Notes under the pieces: generated by a model
The model's database searches: none
What the model saw: the letters and a program-made list of their open reading frames with translations, nothing else
Told to the model about the DNA's origin: nothing
Made by a program: the position numbers and the translations under genes
NCBI GenBank assembly: GCA_024195265.1
Contig: JAJLRJ010000001.1
Coordinates: 56,490,702 to 56,554,701, forward strand
Direction of reading: 5' to 3'
Source of the DNA: Dendrophyllia cribrosa
Lineage: Eukaryota > Cnidaria > Anthozoa > Scleractinia > Dendrophylliidae
Length of the DNA stretch: 64,000 bases
Part shown: piece by piece, positions 43,154 through 54,200 of the stretch
Layout of the letters: the number at the start of each line of letters is the position of its first letter
Position numbering within the stretch: the stretch's first letter is position 1

Positions 43154-45420
43154 GGTGGCTCGATATAGTATTTTGGTTTCCCTGTATAGTATATTTGGAG
43201 GCAAAACAATTAGAGTTATACTTTGCGGATCGTCATCACATTTTACCCCGAAATCAAGATAATATTAAAGTATTTATTTGCCATACATGTATCGAGTTTG
43301 GCGTTTCCATGGCAACGCCATTGGGCTTTTAAGTAGGGCCTCAAAACAGACATATCTTCAATTATCTTTAAAATTCCACGGTGAATTCTGTTTAAATTTT
43401 GCATACGGCCTTCGACCCCTGTGTTCTACCCGAGTACCAACTTTAAAAAAAATCTGTCAGAAATTTTAAAGAAAAAACGCGTTTTTTAGAATTCGTTGGT
43501 AATTTTTTTCTCTGTTGACAGAATTTTTTGAAAATCGCGTAAAACGCACTTTGGATAGAACGAAGTCAACATGCAAAAAATGAAAAAAATTTACCGAGCG
43601 GAAGCGGAAGTGTGGACTTCGAAAGTTTCAAATTTCTGAAAATTTTGACACGACAAGATCGGCAATTACGCATGCGTGGCAGTTGTCACGCCACTCCTCC
43701 ACGCGGATTTTGTGGTCGATTTGCGGATGTTATTCTTGTTTATTCATTTATAGACAAATCTCTTTCGCACTGTGCAGCTTTTTGTGAGATAGAAACTGTT
43801 ATCTTTTGGATGAATCGTGTCTACTAATGGCTGGTACATCACTTGCCTTCGAAATGATTAACAATTCTGGCTAAAATCGCTGGATGCTTTGTTTCTCGTG
43901 GTGTGGATGGAATCGCTGCTGTCGGCGCTCTGCTCAAAATTGCGAGCCTCTCTAGAGACACTGTAAGTCCTGGTAGGACAGGCCACTTTCTGCAATTTTT
44001 TGTAGGAGGCTTTGCTTTACCAGCCCATTATTACTCTGAGAAAAGATGTTACCCTGAAATTGCACACGCTGGAAGCGTTCGTCTAAAAATACCATGTCTT
44101 CGAAAGCGAAGGAGGCGGGATTTACATTGCCGTTGTTTACAACGACGGGGATTGAAATAATAATAAATACGCGATGGAGAGCAAAGACATCTTCCAAAGC
44201 ATCATTTGCTAAAAAGCTCTTCATTAAAAACAGATTTTAAAACCGATGGAAGATTGCTTCTACAGGGCTTTCCTCTCGGATTGAGCGATTCGGGTGTTTT
44301 GACAAGGTGAAGACTGTCGGCGAATAGAATTTTTCATGGATGAAAGTGTTTCTTTGAACTCATGCCTAACTGATAGGAGCCTTTGCGGAGAAGAGAGCCT
44401 AAGACAGCGTAGCAATGTGGGAGTGTCAAAACAAAAGAATTGTGGCCGATCAAAACACTGTGGCAATTTGCAATAGCAATACTGGAGAGAAAAGTGGTGA
44501 AATCGCTCAGATGAACAGTATGCACTGGAACGTTTTCTTTGAGCAACGTTTTCTGGCCATTTATCGATTCCACTGACAGTTTGTTAAATCGACTGAGAAG
44601 CGTAGTAGCTGATATTGCATTTTGGGAAAATGCACATAGTCAATTGTAAGTGTTTACCTGTTTAGTTATAGCTGCTATTTTATCTAAAGAAGTTGTCTCC
44701 GTGTCAAAAACTACAAATTGATAATCACTGTAGCCGTGTTGTTGTGTCTTTTCTTGAACGCCAGATCGAAGATTTCCTAATTTTCTCTTTTGAGTATTTC
44801 TGATTTGCTGCTTCATTAAAAGCCATACAACGTCTGCTTCCTTTTTGCTTTTTATTTCCTCTGGTGGTTCGTAGCTGGATAACCCTTTTATGTGCATTTT
44901 CTTATCTAATTGATGACGAGAATCGACCACAAATGTCATGCAGTGGGTGGGAACTTCGTCGCGCACACGCTCTATTGCTGTTTGTTCTTATTAGAAGATG
45001 AACTGTCTTTCCCAACACATTCTGCATTACTCTTTTAACAGAGTTTAGATTAAGAAAATACACTGCCCCTAAAAACAGCCCAAAATAAACTCTCTCGTAT
45101 TCAGAGGAAAATTGCGTCGATGCGGGGCTGAGTTGTCGATCGCGAAACCATTCTTCACTGCATTCTTGTCAGGGAACTTTAACCGCCCTGTTTTCTTTTT
45201 CTCGGTAAATCACATTACCACCAAAGAAAGAAGAATGTAAACCTAGCTTGCATACACGCGAAAAACACAGTCAACCAGGCCGGCGCAAAAATAAAATTGC
45301 GAAAGGAGTGTTGCGGCCATGTTTGTTTATCTTTTTTCTTGGATGACTCAAATTTTTAAAAGTCCCGCGGGTAAATTAGAACCCAATCTGCGCGCGCCAA
45401 AAAAACTATATCGAGCCACC
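43154..45420. mobile_element. TTAA-flanked DNA transposon carrying an exonuclease gene remnant
   Basis: Terminal inverted repeats are GGTGGCTCGATATAGT (43154-43169) and ACTATATCGAGCCACC (45405-45420), each directly bordered by TTAA (43150-43153 and 45421-45424). TTAA duplication is typical of piggyBac and Kolobok superfamilies. The 16-bp ends start GGTGG rather than the CCC/CCY of piggyBac, so a Kolobok-like origin is the better guess. No transposase was recognised. The interior carries a minus-strand DEDDh exonuclease pseudogene (43839-44985) and a GC-rich stretch with ATG-proximal AAGATGG/GGCCATG text near 45300. It is inserted between the inverted ends of the 42932-46069 element. Confidence 0.8.
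43839..44985 (-). pseudogene. DEDDh (TREX/DnaQ-like) 3'-5' exonuclease remnant inside the TTAA element
   Basis: The first exon-like part runs from about 44985 (acceptor ACAAACAG) to 44653 (CAG before GTAAAC). It reads ERVRDEVPTHCMTFVVDSRH, KGLSSYEPPEEIKSKKEADV and YQFVVFDTETTSLDK, the last holding the ExoI DxE motif. After an intron-like gap come VPVHTVHLSDFTTFLSS, SVLIGHNSF and, one frame over, FDTPTLLRCL (ExoII). Then FADSLHLVKTPESLNPRGKP and, after another shift, LANDALEDVFAL, where the ExoIII HxAxxD-type His is Asn. The C-terminal part reads GLVKQSLLQKIAESGLSYQD and HPAILARIVNHFEGK before TGA at 43839-43841. At least two frame breaks and the lost His make it non-functional. Whether the gene belongs to the transposon or was captured is unknown. 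The N-terminal part is not recognised. Confidence 0.7.
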
Positions 45421-46149
45421 TTAACATGGTTGCTAAGTGACGTACGTTGAAAGTCTCGATGTCCTTCACTTCCTATTTCCGGTTCCGGATATAACTCTTA
45501 TCTTAGGAGTATAGAATTGGAATGGTCTATCGGAAATGATGCGTCTCGGAAAATATTCACCGAGTCTAGAATTCACGTTTTAAGCTGTTTTAAGCTGTTT
45601 TAGTACTATGCGAAGAGGACGAACAATTATCCTAAAGGACTGGGTTTAAATAAAGCAACTTCAAAATGGCGGTCTGTTTGTACTCAATCGACTTGTAGTC
45701 AGTGTGGTGAGCCATCCACTGTCCATTTGATTATGAAATATACTTTAGCGGGAAATAAGCTGTGAGATTTCACATCCAATAATTTACGCATACAACGTGT
45801 ACAGCTGTAAGTAATGTAGTATTCTGAATCGTGTAGTTAAACCCAGGTTGACATGTAAATGTTTGTAACGTTTAATTCCAGACCAAATAATTTACGCATA
45901 ACGTTAGTATTCTGAACTGTACAGTTAAAACGCAGGTTGACATATAAATGTTCATAACGTTTGCGAATTGACTTTTACACGTTTGCGAACTGACCAGAGA
46001 CGTTTGCGAACTGACCAGAGACGTTTGCGAAACGACCGTTGGCGAAACGACTCGTTGGCGAAACGACCGACATTCGTACATTTTATAATTATGCAAATTG
46101 CTGTAAAAACGAGAAGGGATCGAAGGGATTCTTCTCGCCGCTAGCACCC

Positions 46150-46288
46150 TCGTTCCTCGCGGCTCCTTCCAGGCTCTCAGATAGTGGGGGCGAGCGAAAA
46201 ATGTCGGAGCGAGCGAAGAAACAACGAGGGAGGGGGGGTGGGGATTTTTCGTTCGCCCCACTATCTGAGAGCCTGGAACAGGCTAGCC
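46150..46288. mobile_element. Copy of the TAGCCTGTTCCAGGC inverted-repeat family
   Basis: CCAGGCTCTCAGATAGTGGG at 46169 is matched by the reverse complement ending CTGAGAGCCTGGAACAGGCTA at about 46288. The central part has GAGCGAGCGAAGAAACAACGAGGGAGG-type purine-rich text. It is the same family as 5593-5761 (shared TAGCCTGTTCCAG and AGATAGT). The left terminus is degenerate and no TSD was resolved. Confidence 0.6.
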
Positions 46289-47063
46289 ATTCTCGGATCG
46301 ATCGCGCTCGACTGATTTAAAGAAAAATAAGAGACTGCTCGCAGTCTAGTCAAGCTGAGGCATGTTTATTAATTCGGGACATAAATTTGTTTTGATTGAA
46401 CTTTTACACATGGCAGCATGAGCACTAATGGACGTTGAAAGTGGCCCGGGGAAAAGTGGTCGCACGCAGGCTTCGTAATCTTTCATGTATAACGTATAGT
46501 GATTTGACTGGGAAAATTTCGAGAGTAGATAGCACGAGAAGAAGCGATTTTTTCACCCTTTTTCAGACGTTATTCCTAAAATTGTTACCCTTTTCTACGG
46601 CCGAAATCCTATTCAGCTTATGTGGGTGGCCCCATCTTATAAGGGATATCGATCTTTGGACAAATGAATGTCCCAAAAACGTTTATATGAATGCGAAACA
46701 AGCCTTAGATGCAAAACAAAAAAAGAATCATTTATGTGGTCAATTAAATAATTTTATTCACAATAAATTGCTGAAAATTTGATAAAACAAGTAACGACTT
46801 GCATTGAATAATTCTTAAAAACTACAATGGTATTTGATAAAAATGAGACTTGCTACATGAGTATATATTGTGAGATTAATAAAATAGTAAAACTAAAAAC
46901 TAGTTAAAGCGTCTAACTTTTTCCAGGAATTAAAAGCTGTACAAAACAACTAGTGTAACCTTTCAAAGAATAGCTACTGAGCAGTCCTTTTCTTTGGTAA
47001 CGTTTATTGTGCTTTTTAGTTTAATTGGCCTTATTCCGTAACAGAGGAACGACTTACACTATG

Positions 47064-47339
47064 AGCGGTTTTCAATTGATTTTCGAAAGTAATTTCACGA
47101 TTGCTTTAGTTTTGCATTGTTGCGCTTTGTGATTGGCTAAAAAATATCCCGCAACTTTCTCAACCAATCAGAAGGAAAAACCAAAACCAATTTACCCGCA
47201 CGCATTTTCCCGCGCTTGGCGCCGGCGACATGTATGTGCTTCGAGTTCTGATTGGTTCATTGGATTGTCTGCGTCTGTTGTGATTGGCCAAAGTAATTAC
47301 TTTGGTTTTGGTTTTACGACATTCATTTGAAAAACCGCT
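47064..47339 (+). mobile_element. Dispersed ~280-bp MITE, copy B
   Basis: Starts AGCGGTTTTCAATTGATTTT and ends TTTGAAAAACCGCT, forming inverted termini. The middle has ACCAATCAGAAGGAAAAACC, TTTTCCCGCGCTTGGCGCCG and GATTGGTTCATTGGATTGTC. It is the best-preserved of three copies in the window and is the reverse orientation of 13387-13665. Confidence 0.72.
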
Positions 47340-48239
47340 ATATAAATACACTAATATAAATTTGTGTCACACTTCAAATACCTCTTTTAAAGTGATATCT
47401 CCAGATCATTTTGTTTATATTCATTCCGGAAAACTGTTAATTGAAGTGCCCTTAATGTCCTTAACAACTTTTTCTACATGGTAAACCCCGTAAAATAACT
47501 TTCAAAATCTGACAGTATCACATCATAAAATTGAATTTCTAAAAATAAATATTTCAGTCACAAGAAATACTGAACACTGAAATAGATAATGAAATATATT
47601 GCCCCTAAAATTTGGTCAGTTGTCATAATTTAAAAGTTGTCTTTATTAAGCACTGTAAAAATTAAACTTGCCCGTAATTTTTGGGTTTTAATGTATACTA
47701 ATTTTGTCATCTCAGTGCAAGCCTGTGAATACAACCGCTTCTCATTGCTCCCGGCAGTGCACAGCTTGTAATTCAATTGTACATAAAGTATACAAACGTA
47801 TACAAACGTTCGTATACCGTTTTTTTTAGAATTTTTGTTTGTACCGCGCGCAATTTGTAAAAGAAAAAAGGCTCAGTCTCGCAGAGGAAAACGCTGGTTT
47901 CGTCGTCTCAAATTCACCATTCCCTACCCCTATTCTATAAAATGAGCTCTTTGCACAAAATTTCTTTTTGACAAAATTCAGCTAATTCTGTCTGGATTTT
48001 GTTTGTGCAAAACGTTTATCCATCAAATCTGGAATCAATGATGAAAACAAAACAAAAAAATTCCAGCTCTCTGAAGGCCTTGAATTTTGATTTGCTTGGA
48101 CTTTGAAGCTTTCTAGAACCCCGCATACAAGATTATCTTAAAAATTAATTTACATTTTTTCTTTCAAAACACCCCACTACCTCCAGGCAGAGTGGTTTTA
48201 AACCAGATTCTAACTTATTACACTTATTATCTGTTATCC

Positions 48240-51200
48240 TCATCCACTCTCCATCTGAAGGATTCTTTTAACAACATCGTCATAGACAAGTGGTGCTGCA
48301 TCTAACCCCCAAATGAAATCCAAATGTTCCCAGACCTCTATATATTTATTATACCACAGTGACTTCTTGGGAAGCTTTTGCATTAGTATCTTCACATCAT
48401 CAGGGTCTGCAAGCCAATCATTTCCTCCCCAATAAAGTGCTAATGGCACATTGATAGTAGACGCATTATACTGTGGAGGGGTATCCTGCAAAATAATGAT
48501 GTTGTTATAGACACAGTACACTCTCTTGGAGGAGCTATGCTATGGTATTTTGAGGTCAAACATGCCCCAAATTAAAACTAAGTACCTGTTTCTCCTTAGG
48601 TTCCTTATTTTTCCCGTTCGAGAATCCGAAAAGGTCCCAAGTTCCAATTGACAAAATTCCCGAGAAAAGTACGACAAAACAACCACACAAGAGTTTTTCA
48701 TGGCATAAGCGCTGCTCCCCGAAATCCGGGAACTTTTATTTGTAACTGTTATTGTCTGTTAATGTCAATATGTCAATCAATCCGCGTGCGAAACATGACT
48801 TCAGGTGAAAGTAAATTTCCGGTTCGCTCTACAAAAAACTCTTTTCTACTAAATGGGGAAGAGAAAATAATCCTTAACAGTACCTTTGTCATTCACGAAA
48901 TGCTTATAGAACACTACGAGGAAGATATCAAGTGAGTTTTCGGAGAGCGAATCAACCGTAATCAGAGTTTTAGCGAGTTTTCCAAGGCACAAGCGATAAA
49001 CTTGAAAAAATTGGCATTACTTTTTCAAGATGCAATCCATCTCCATCTTGGCCTTCTGCAGCCCAAGACACTTATGATTACTCTTTGAAAACTAGCAGAG
49101 AATTAATTTAAAACAAAACTGGTCATTTTTTTGGGTTTCCACTGATATGAAGATGTCTTTCGGTTTTTAAAGTAATACTTATTACTAGTAAAGGGTCTGT
49201 GCCACCATCTCTAGTCAATAAAAATGGCAACACAGCTCCTGTGAGGCAGACACCTCTCTAAGATGGACATCAAGATTTTTATAGATGGTTTTCACTCACG
49301 TGACCTTCAGTCCTGTGGGACTCAAATGACAAAGGCCATGTTGGAGCACATAACAAAAGAGGTTCATTAAAATTCTTTTGTAGGTGTGCTCCAACATGGC
49401 CGCCATGACGTAACGTGCAAACCACCTATTGACTGGCTCTGGCCGAATTTGACTTGTTCGTCTGTAACTAAACTCCATATAAGGTGGACACCTCTTTAAT
49501 GCAGACAGCAAAAGCCTAAAGCTGGTCCCGAAAGTGTCCTTCTTATACAGAGTTACATCATAAGTGACTACCCACAATGCTAGAAAAGGTAGTCTTCTAC
49601 AGCGAGGTGAGGTGGCTGCTTATTAAGAACTCTCATCAAATATAGAGATTTTGCTGAAAACAAAAGTGGTGCTAGCATTTTGCAATGTTGTGTTTTTCCC
49701 TGCAGACCACTTACATGTACACCTGAGTGGCCGTGCAACATTGAATAGAGAATAGAAGGGAAGAGAGCTTTCAATGTAAATGTAATGTAAACCTCTATTT
49801 AAACACAATAAGTAGTTAAAGCTGTACAGCTTGTGGGGTCGTGTGTAACTTAACTAATGAAAATATAAAAAATAATTAAAATGGAATTAAGAAAATAATT
49901 CAAAGTATCTCAACTATTTTTTATACTTATTGCAGCTACATGTACCAGTTGTATATGACCAACAAGAAACTCGCTAAATACCACCAAATATACAACTTAA
50001 TAATTTGGATAAAAATTTACATTCTTTACAGCAAAACAGAAGCAGTTAAGTTTAGAGATAAAGTGGATGGCATTAGGATGGAAGTGGATTACTTTTCATT
50101 GAATCCGATTTCGTGACAGCTGGCGGACAAGAAATCAAAATTGTCATTCTTGTGAAATTAGCTGTTATTTTGTCTCTCTAGTTTTCCTTCATTACTTTTG
50201 CCGATTTTTTCTTGGTATTTCAAGACAATAAAGCAAGCTTAAAGCAAGCTCCTGGTCATAATAAAGAAAACACAATATATTAGTCAGGACAGTGTCTGTT
50301 TAATAGCTTTTGTAGTTGTTTTCAAAACAGTTCAATATTATTATCTATAATTTCTATAGAATACTCACAGTGCCATAATGTTGCTTGTTTTTATCTGGAC
50401 TTCCATAATCAAACATCTGGAACTTCTTGGAATTGTACATCTGAAAAAAAGGCCACATAATCAACCTTCATTCACTTACAGCAGGCATCTTTTACACACG
50501 ACCCACCGCCTAAAAAGAGGTGCATAAAGTAAACTTTAAGTGGACATCAATCGAAGAAATGCCATTAAAATGATTTTGGATTCTGACAAAATTTCTAGCA
50601 AACAGATCAGCTATAAAAAGAAGGTAAAACTTATTCACAATTGATTTCCAAGCCAGTTTAAACAAAAAGAAAACCCGCCGTTTGCTTGAAACCATATTTT
50701 TAAAAATTTAAACTTTTAAATTTCACTGCCTATAACAATATGCAAGCCACTACACAATGCGCCAATCCCGCACATGTCATGTCATGTTGAATGAAATCTT
50801 CTCTTTAAAACTGTAACTGTCCTTGAATTTTTTTTTTTTTTTTAATTTACTCTAACTTTCTTTTCTGGTCAAATTATTTGAAATCCAATTGGAATTTACA
50901 ACTTACAGTTTTCCTTTGATTAAAGTCCACCAAAGTAAAGTTTGTCTGTCTGGAATGAAGTGTCTTTAAAAGGACGAATTACAAAATTGGTTGGCATCTA
51001 CATTCATAGACAAGGTGGCAAAGAGAGATGTTTGTTGTGGATTACACCTGTTGCTCTGATTGGTTGGTTTAAATCATTCTTGTTTCTTTTTTATCTGATG
51101 GATAAATGCTCAAATGTCTTTATACATGCATGAAGACAAGATCTACACTAAATTATATATTTACCGGTAATGCAACGTATGCTAAACATTTTAAACAAAA

Positions 51201-54200
51201 TCAAACCTGTGTACCTGTGCAAAGTGTGCCATATTTTTAACTGATGTCCCTGCAGGAGTGTGGGCAATGTAGATAGGTAGACGGGTCTACAATAATACGA
51301 ACATTTCTTCAAAAACTCATTAATAATTCATAAGGCCATTACCCAATCAAATGGTAGATAATACATCACGTGCAGTGACTTTATATCGATAAACCTCATC
51401 CTTATTAGTATGCGGTGTTTTATCAGATATAAAGACACTGCACGGGACTTATGAATATTAATTAATTATCAACACAGAAACGACACAACAAATGGTGACT
51501 TTAACTTTTTTTTTCAGTACTGTTTTACGATATGTAGCTTTTGCCAATCTATATGGAATCTTCTCCAACCAAATAAGCAACCAAAAGTTTAGCAAGTAAG
51601 CCGTTATTTGAATGACACCAGCGCCCAGGTGTAAATTGGTAGGAAAGCGAGTGGTTCAGAGATGCCAGCTGCTTATTTCTACTCGTTCAATGCCAATGAA
51701 TAAAAATTGTTAGACGTATTATGCACCGTACCTGTCAACTTTGGTATAGCATTTTTCATGGATTAGTTTTTTCCTCAGAACTTTAAAATCCCAAAACTTT
51801 CGACAGTTGCTGGGAAGCCATGGTCACCTCGTTGAAGCCAGTGTGGCACATGTGCTGTATGCTAATCAGTCTACTTGTTTTTCTCGTATGCTAATATCCT
51901 CTTTGCACAAAAAGCACATTTGTTTGATCTCCGTAGGGACACGCTTTTGGCGGTTCGTGTTTGAAGCCGTTCAAAACACTCACAGCACGTGTTTTATCAA
52001 GTCTAAAAATTCTCGCGCTTCGCGCTCGAATTTTTAAACTTGATAAAACACTGCTGTTCGTGTTTTAAACATTACATAATTCATTGATTGCTTGAGCATA
52101 CCATTTCTCAGGGAAGAAAAGTGCCATCAGTATCAAACTTCAGCATTGATGATTTCTTGTCAATAGCTATAGTTAGCTCTGTTTTTCTCTTTTTTTTTTC
52201 CTTTTTGTTGTTGTATTGTAGTTGAATAAGTGTGAATAATAAACTTGAACTTGAACTTGAGCTAACTGTCCACCAAAAATGAGGGAAATTGGAGAATTTG
52301 TTTTTCAAATTTTCCATTCTTTCCTTCAAAAATTTAAAAGAAATGTATGGAAAAAATGAACAAAAATTTAGTTTCTCCGATTTCATTTATTTTTGGTTGA
52401 AAGTTTAAGCTCTTGTCGAGAAAATAAGATTGGCAAAGTTTGAAGCTGATCAAATGAAACATCTTACATAAATCGCTGGAAAACATTTTGAAAGTGCCTT
52501 TTTATGACGTAAAATATTATTTAATAATATTTATTAATAATACACCATCACTTTTAATAATACACCATCATACTATGAATACACCATCAATTTGCAGAAA
52601 CTTGCAAAGCTTTAATAGGACTGGAGAAGTTAAGGCTTAATTGAGAGAGTAAAATTCAGTTTTGGCTAAGGTTTGGATTTCAATTTATTTTTGGCTATAC
52701 TAAAAAACACAATTTTTAAAACACGACAAGAATGTCATGAAAAATGCAGTTATTTTTCATTGTGGTGATTTGAAAGGATAGCTTTTTATCACAATTTTTG
52801 TTTTATGATTCGGTCACTGTAGCATAGATGCCAAGGTTTTTGGTTGGTATGGAGTGAGAAACAGAATTGCCCTGAGGGGGGCATTACAGTGAGGCCCGGA
52901 GGGATGAACTTCTAGGGGGTGTGGGGGCATGCCCCCCAGAAAGTTTTTTCAACGTTATGTTGCAGAGAAGTGATTTCCTTCATTCTGGGCAAGCATTTGT
53001 TGTTTTTAGATGATAGATAGACGAGATCCAGCTGTGACGGTGAGCATATTGACAATTTGCATTCGTATCCACGAAAGTACCGGTATATCTCTTTTCCGCT
53101 AGTTGTAGTATTTTAAAACAAAAGAGTGATATTTTGTCTGAATGGCCTTGCATGAGATTGGGTCAAAAAGCGCGAGTCTCACACCATTAAAAGTGTGAGA
53201 CTTGGTATCTATGCTGTAGTGGATCATCATGGCAGAAGTTTGAGTTTGAGCAAGTCTTACGTCTCAATTGTGTTCCTCAATCCATTCATGCAACACTGTC
53301 TTGTCTCCAAAGTGTTGTGTCTGACTTTAACGCTTACAAAGCAAACTGTGAATGGGTTTCATGAATGCAAACACTATGCAAAGCTGAATAACAAGAGGAG
53401 AGTGTGATACTACAGCTAGTGTTTTATACACATACTTTTTATGTAGTCGCAGATTTATCTTTACCATAAAATAATGCAAAGTTATAGTTTCTTGTTACCA
53501 GTAATATGGTTTTTAATCTTACCATGTTAAGCTGTGGGATATCAAAACCACATATGATAAAAATGACGCTGGAACAAAATACTCGCAGATCAGTGGGCTC
53601 ACAGACATGAGTAGCCATCCATTTTAAGAGTTCATTCGAGGGGAGGAAATCTCGAACACCAAATACCTTGAAAAAGTCCTGCAACATCAATACAAAAACG
53701 CTGTAAAAATATGTTCATTACTCAACAACATGACGTAGACTTGCTTACTAACTCCACCCTAGAAATACAGTGCTTTTAAAATCAAGGTACTGATGAATCA
53801 TTAATTTATAAATTTAGTTCACTTATTCAATGATCTGCTGATCAGGAACAGTTTCCAGATTATTACCCAAGCAAATGGATAGAGGTACAGAATTCTAATG
53901 GAGAGCTCATTAAATTTGACTTTCTTTAGAGGCATTTTCAAAAAAGATCTGGTTTACTTTCCAAAGTCAGATGTCTACTTCAAACTTTTGTGACAACCCT
54001 GTGATGGCTCTCTGACAAAGCTGCTTATCAACTGTTGTAAGAACACTCCTTAACTAATCCCCAAGCTTGAGCATTATATACAATGTTTGGAAACAAAGTT
54101 GCAAGTTGCCAAATCATAAGATCCATAACAGCTGCCTTTACCTCAAGTTCTGGAATATAATCAGCCAAATATTTTAGTGGACTCTCCATGTGTCCTAAAT

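Larger units (their letters stand above)
42932..46069. mobile_element. Outer inverted-repeat element with minisatellite-like TIRs
   Basis: The left end at 42932 begins CGGTCGTTTCGCCAACGAGT and continues as four to five roughly 20-bp units (GTTTCGCCAACG, GTTTCGCAAACG, GTTCGCAAACG) to about 43030. The right end, 45961-46069, is the reverse complement with one extra TCTCTGGTCAGTTCGCAAACG unit. The two ends lie about 3.1 kb apart in inverted orientation. No target-site duplication is obvious at the outer edges (CTAAC / ACATT), so this may be an old element or a pair of inverted copies. It encloses the TTAA element at 43154-45420. Confidence 0.7.
40840..48239. other. Intergenic region, PPP6R 5' flank to lipase 3' flank
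   Basis: No host exon was recognised. Just above the PPP6R start the sequence is CpG-richer with several ATGGCGGATT/AAGATGGCCGCC-type sites (about 40990-41415), compatible with a TATA-less promoter, but nothing decisive is visible. Transposon and repeat content is listed separately: 41640-41711, 41767-42175, 42932-46069, 46150-46288 and 47064-47339. A minus-strand AATAAA at 47642-47647, about 590 nt past the lipase stop, is a candidate poly(A) signal. The 46435-46782 open frame is not recognisable and is left unassigned. Confidence 0.5.

Noticed and set aside
46435..46782. 115-codon open frame as a possible gene
   Set aside because: No recognisable domain, no splice context and AT-rich low-complexity C-terminus; chance frame more likely.
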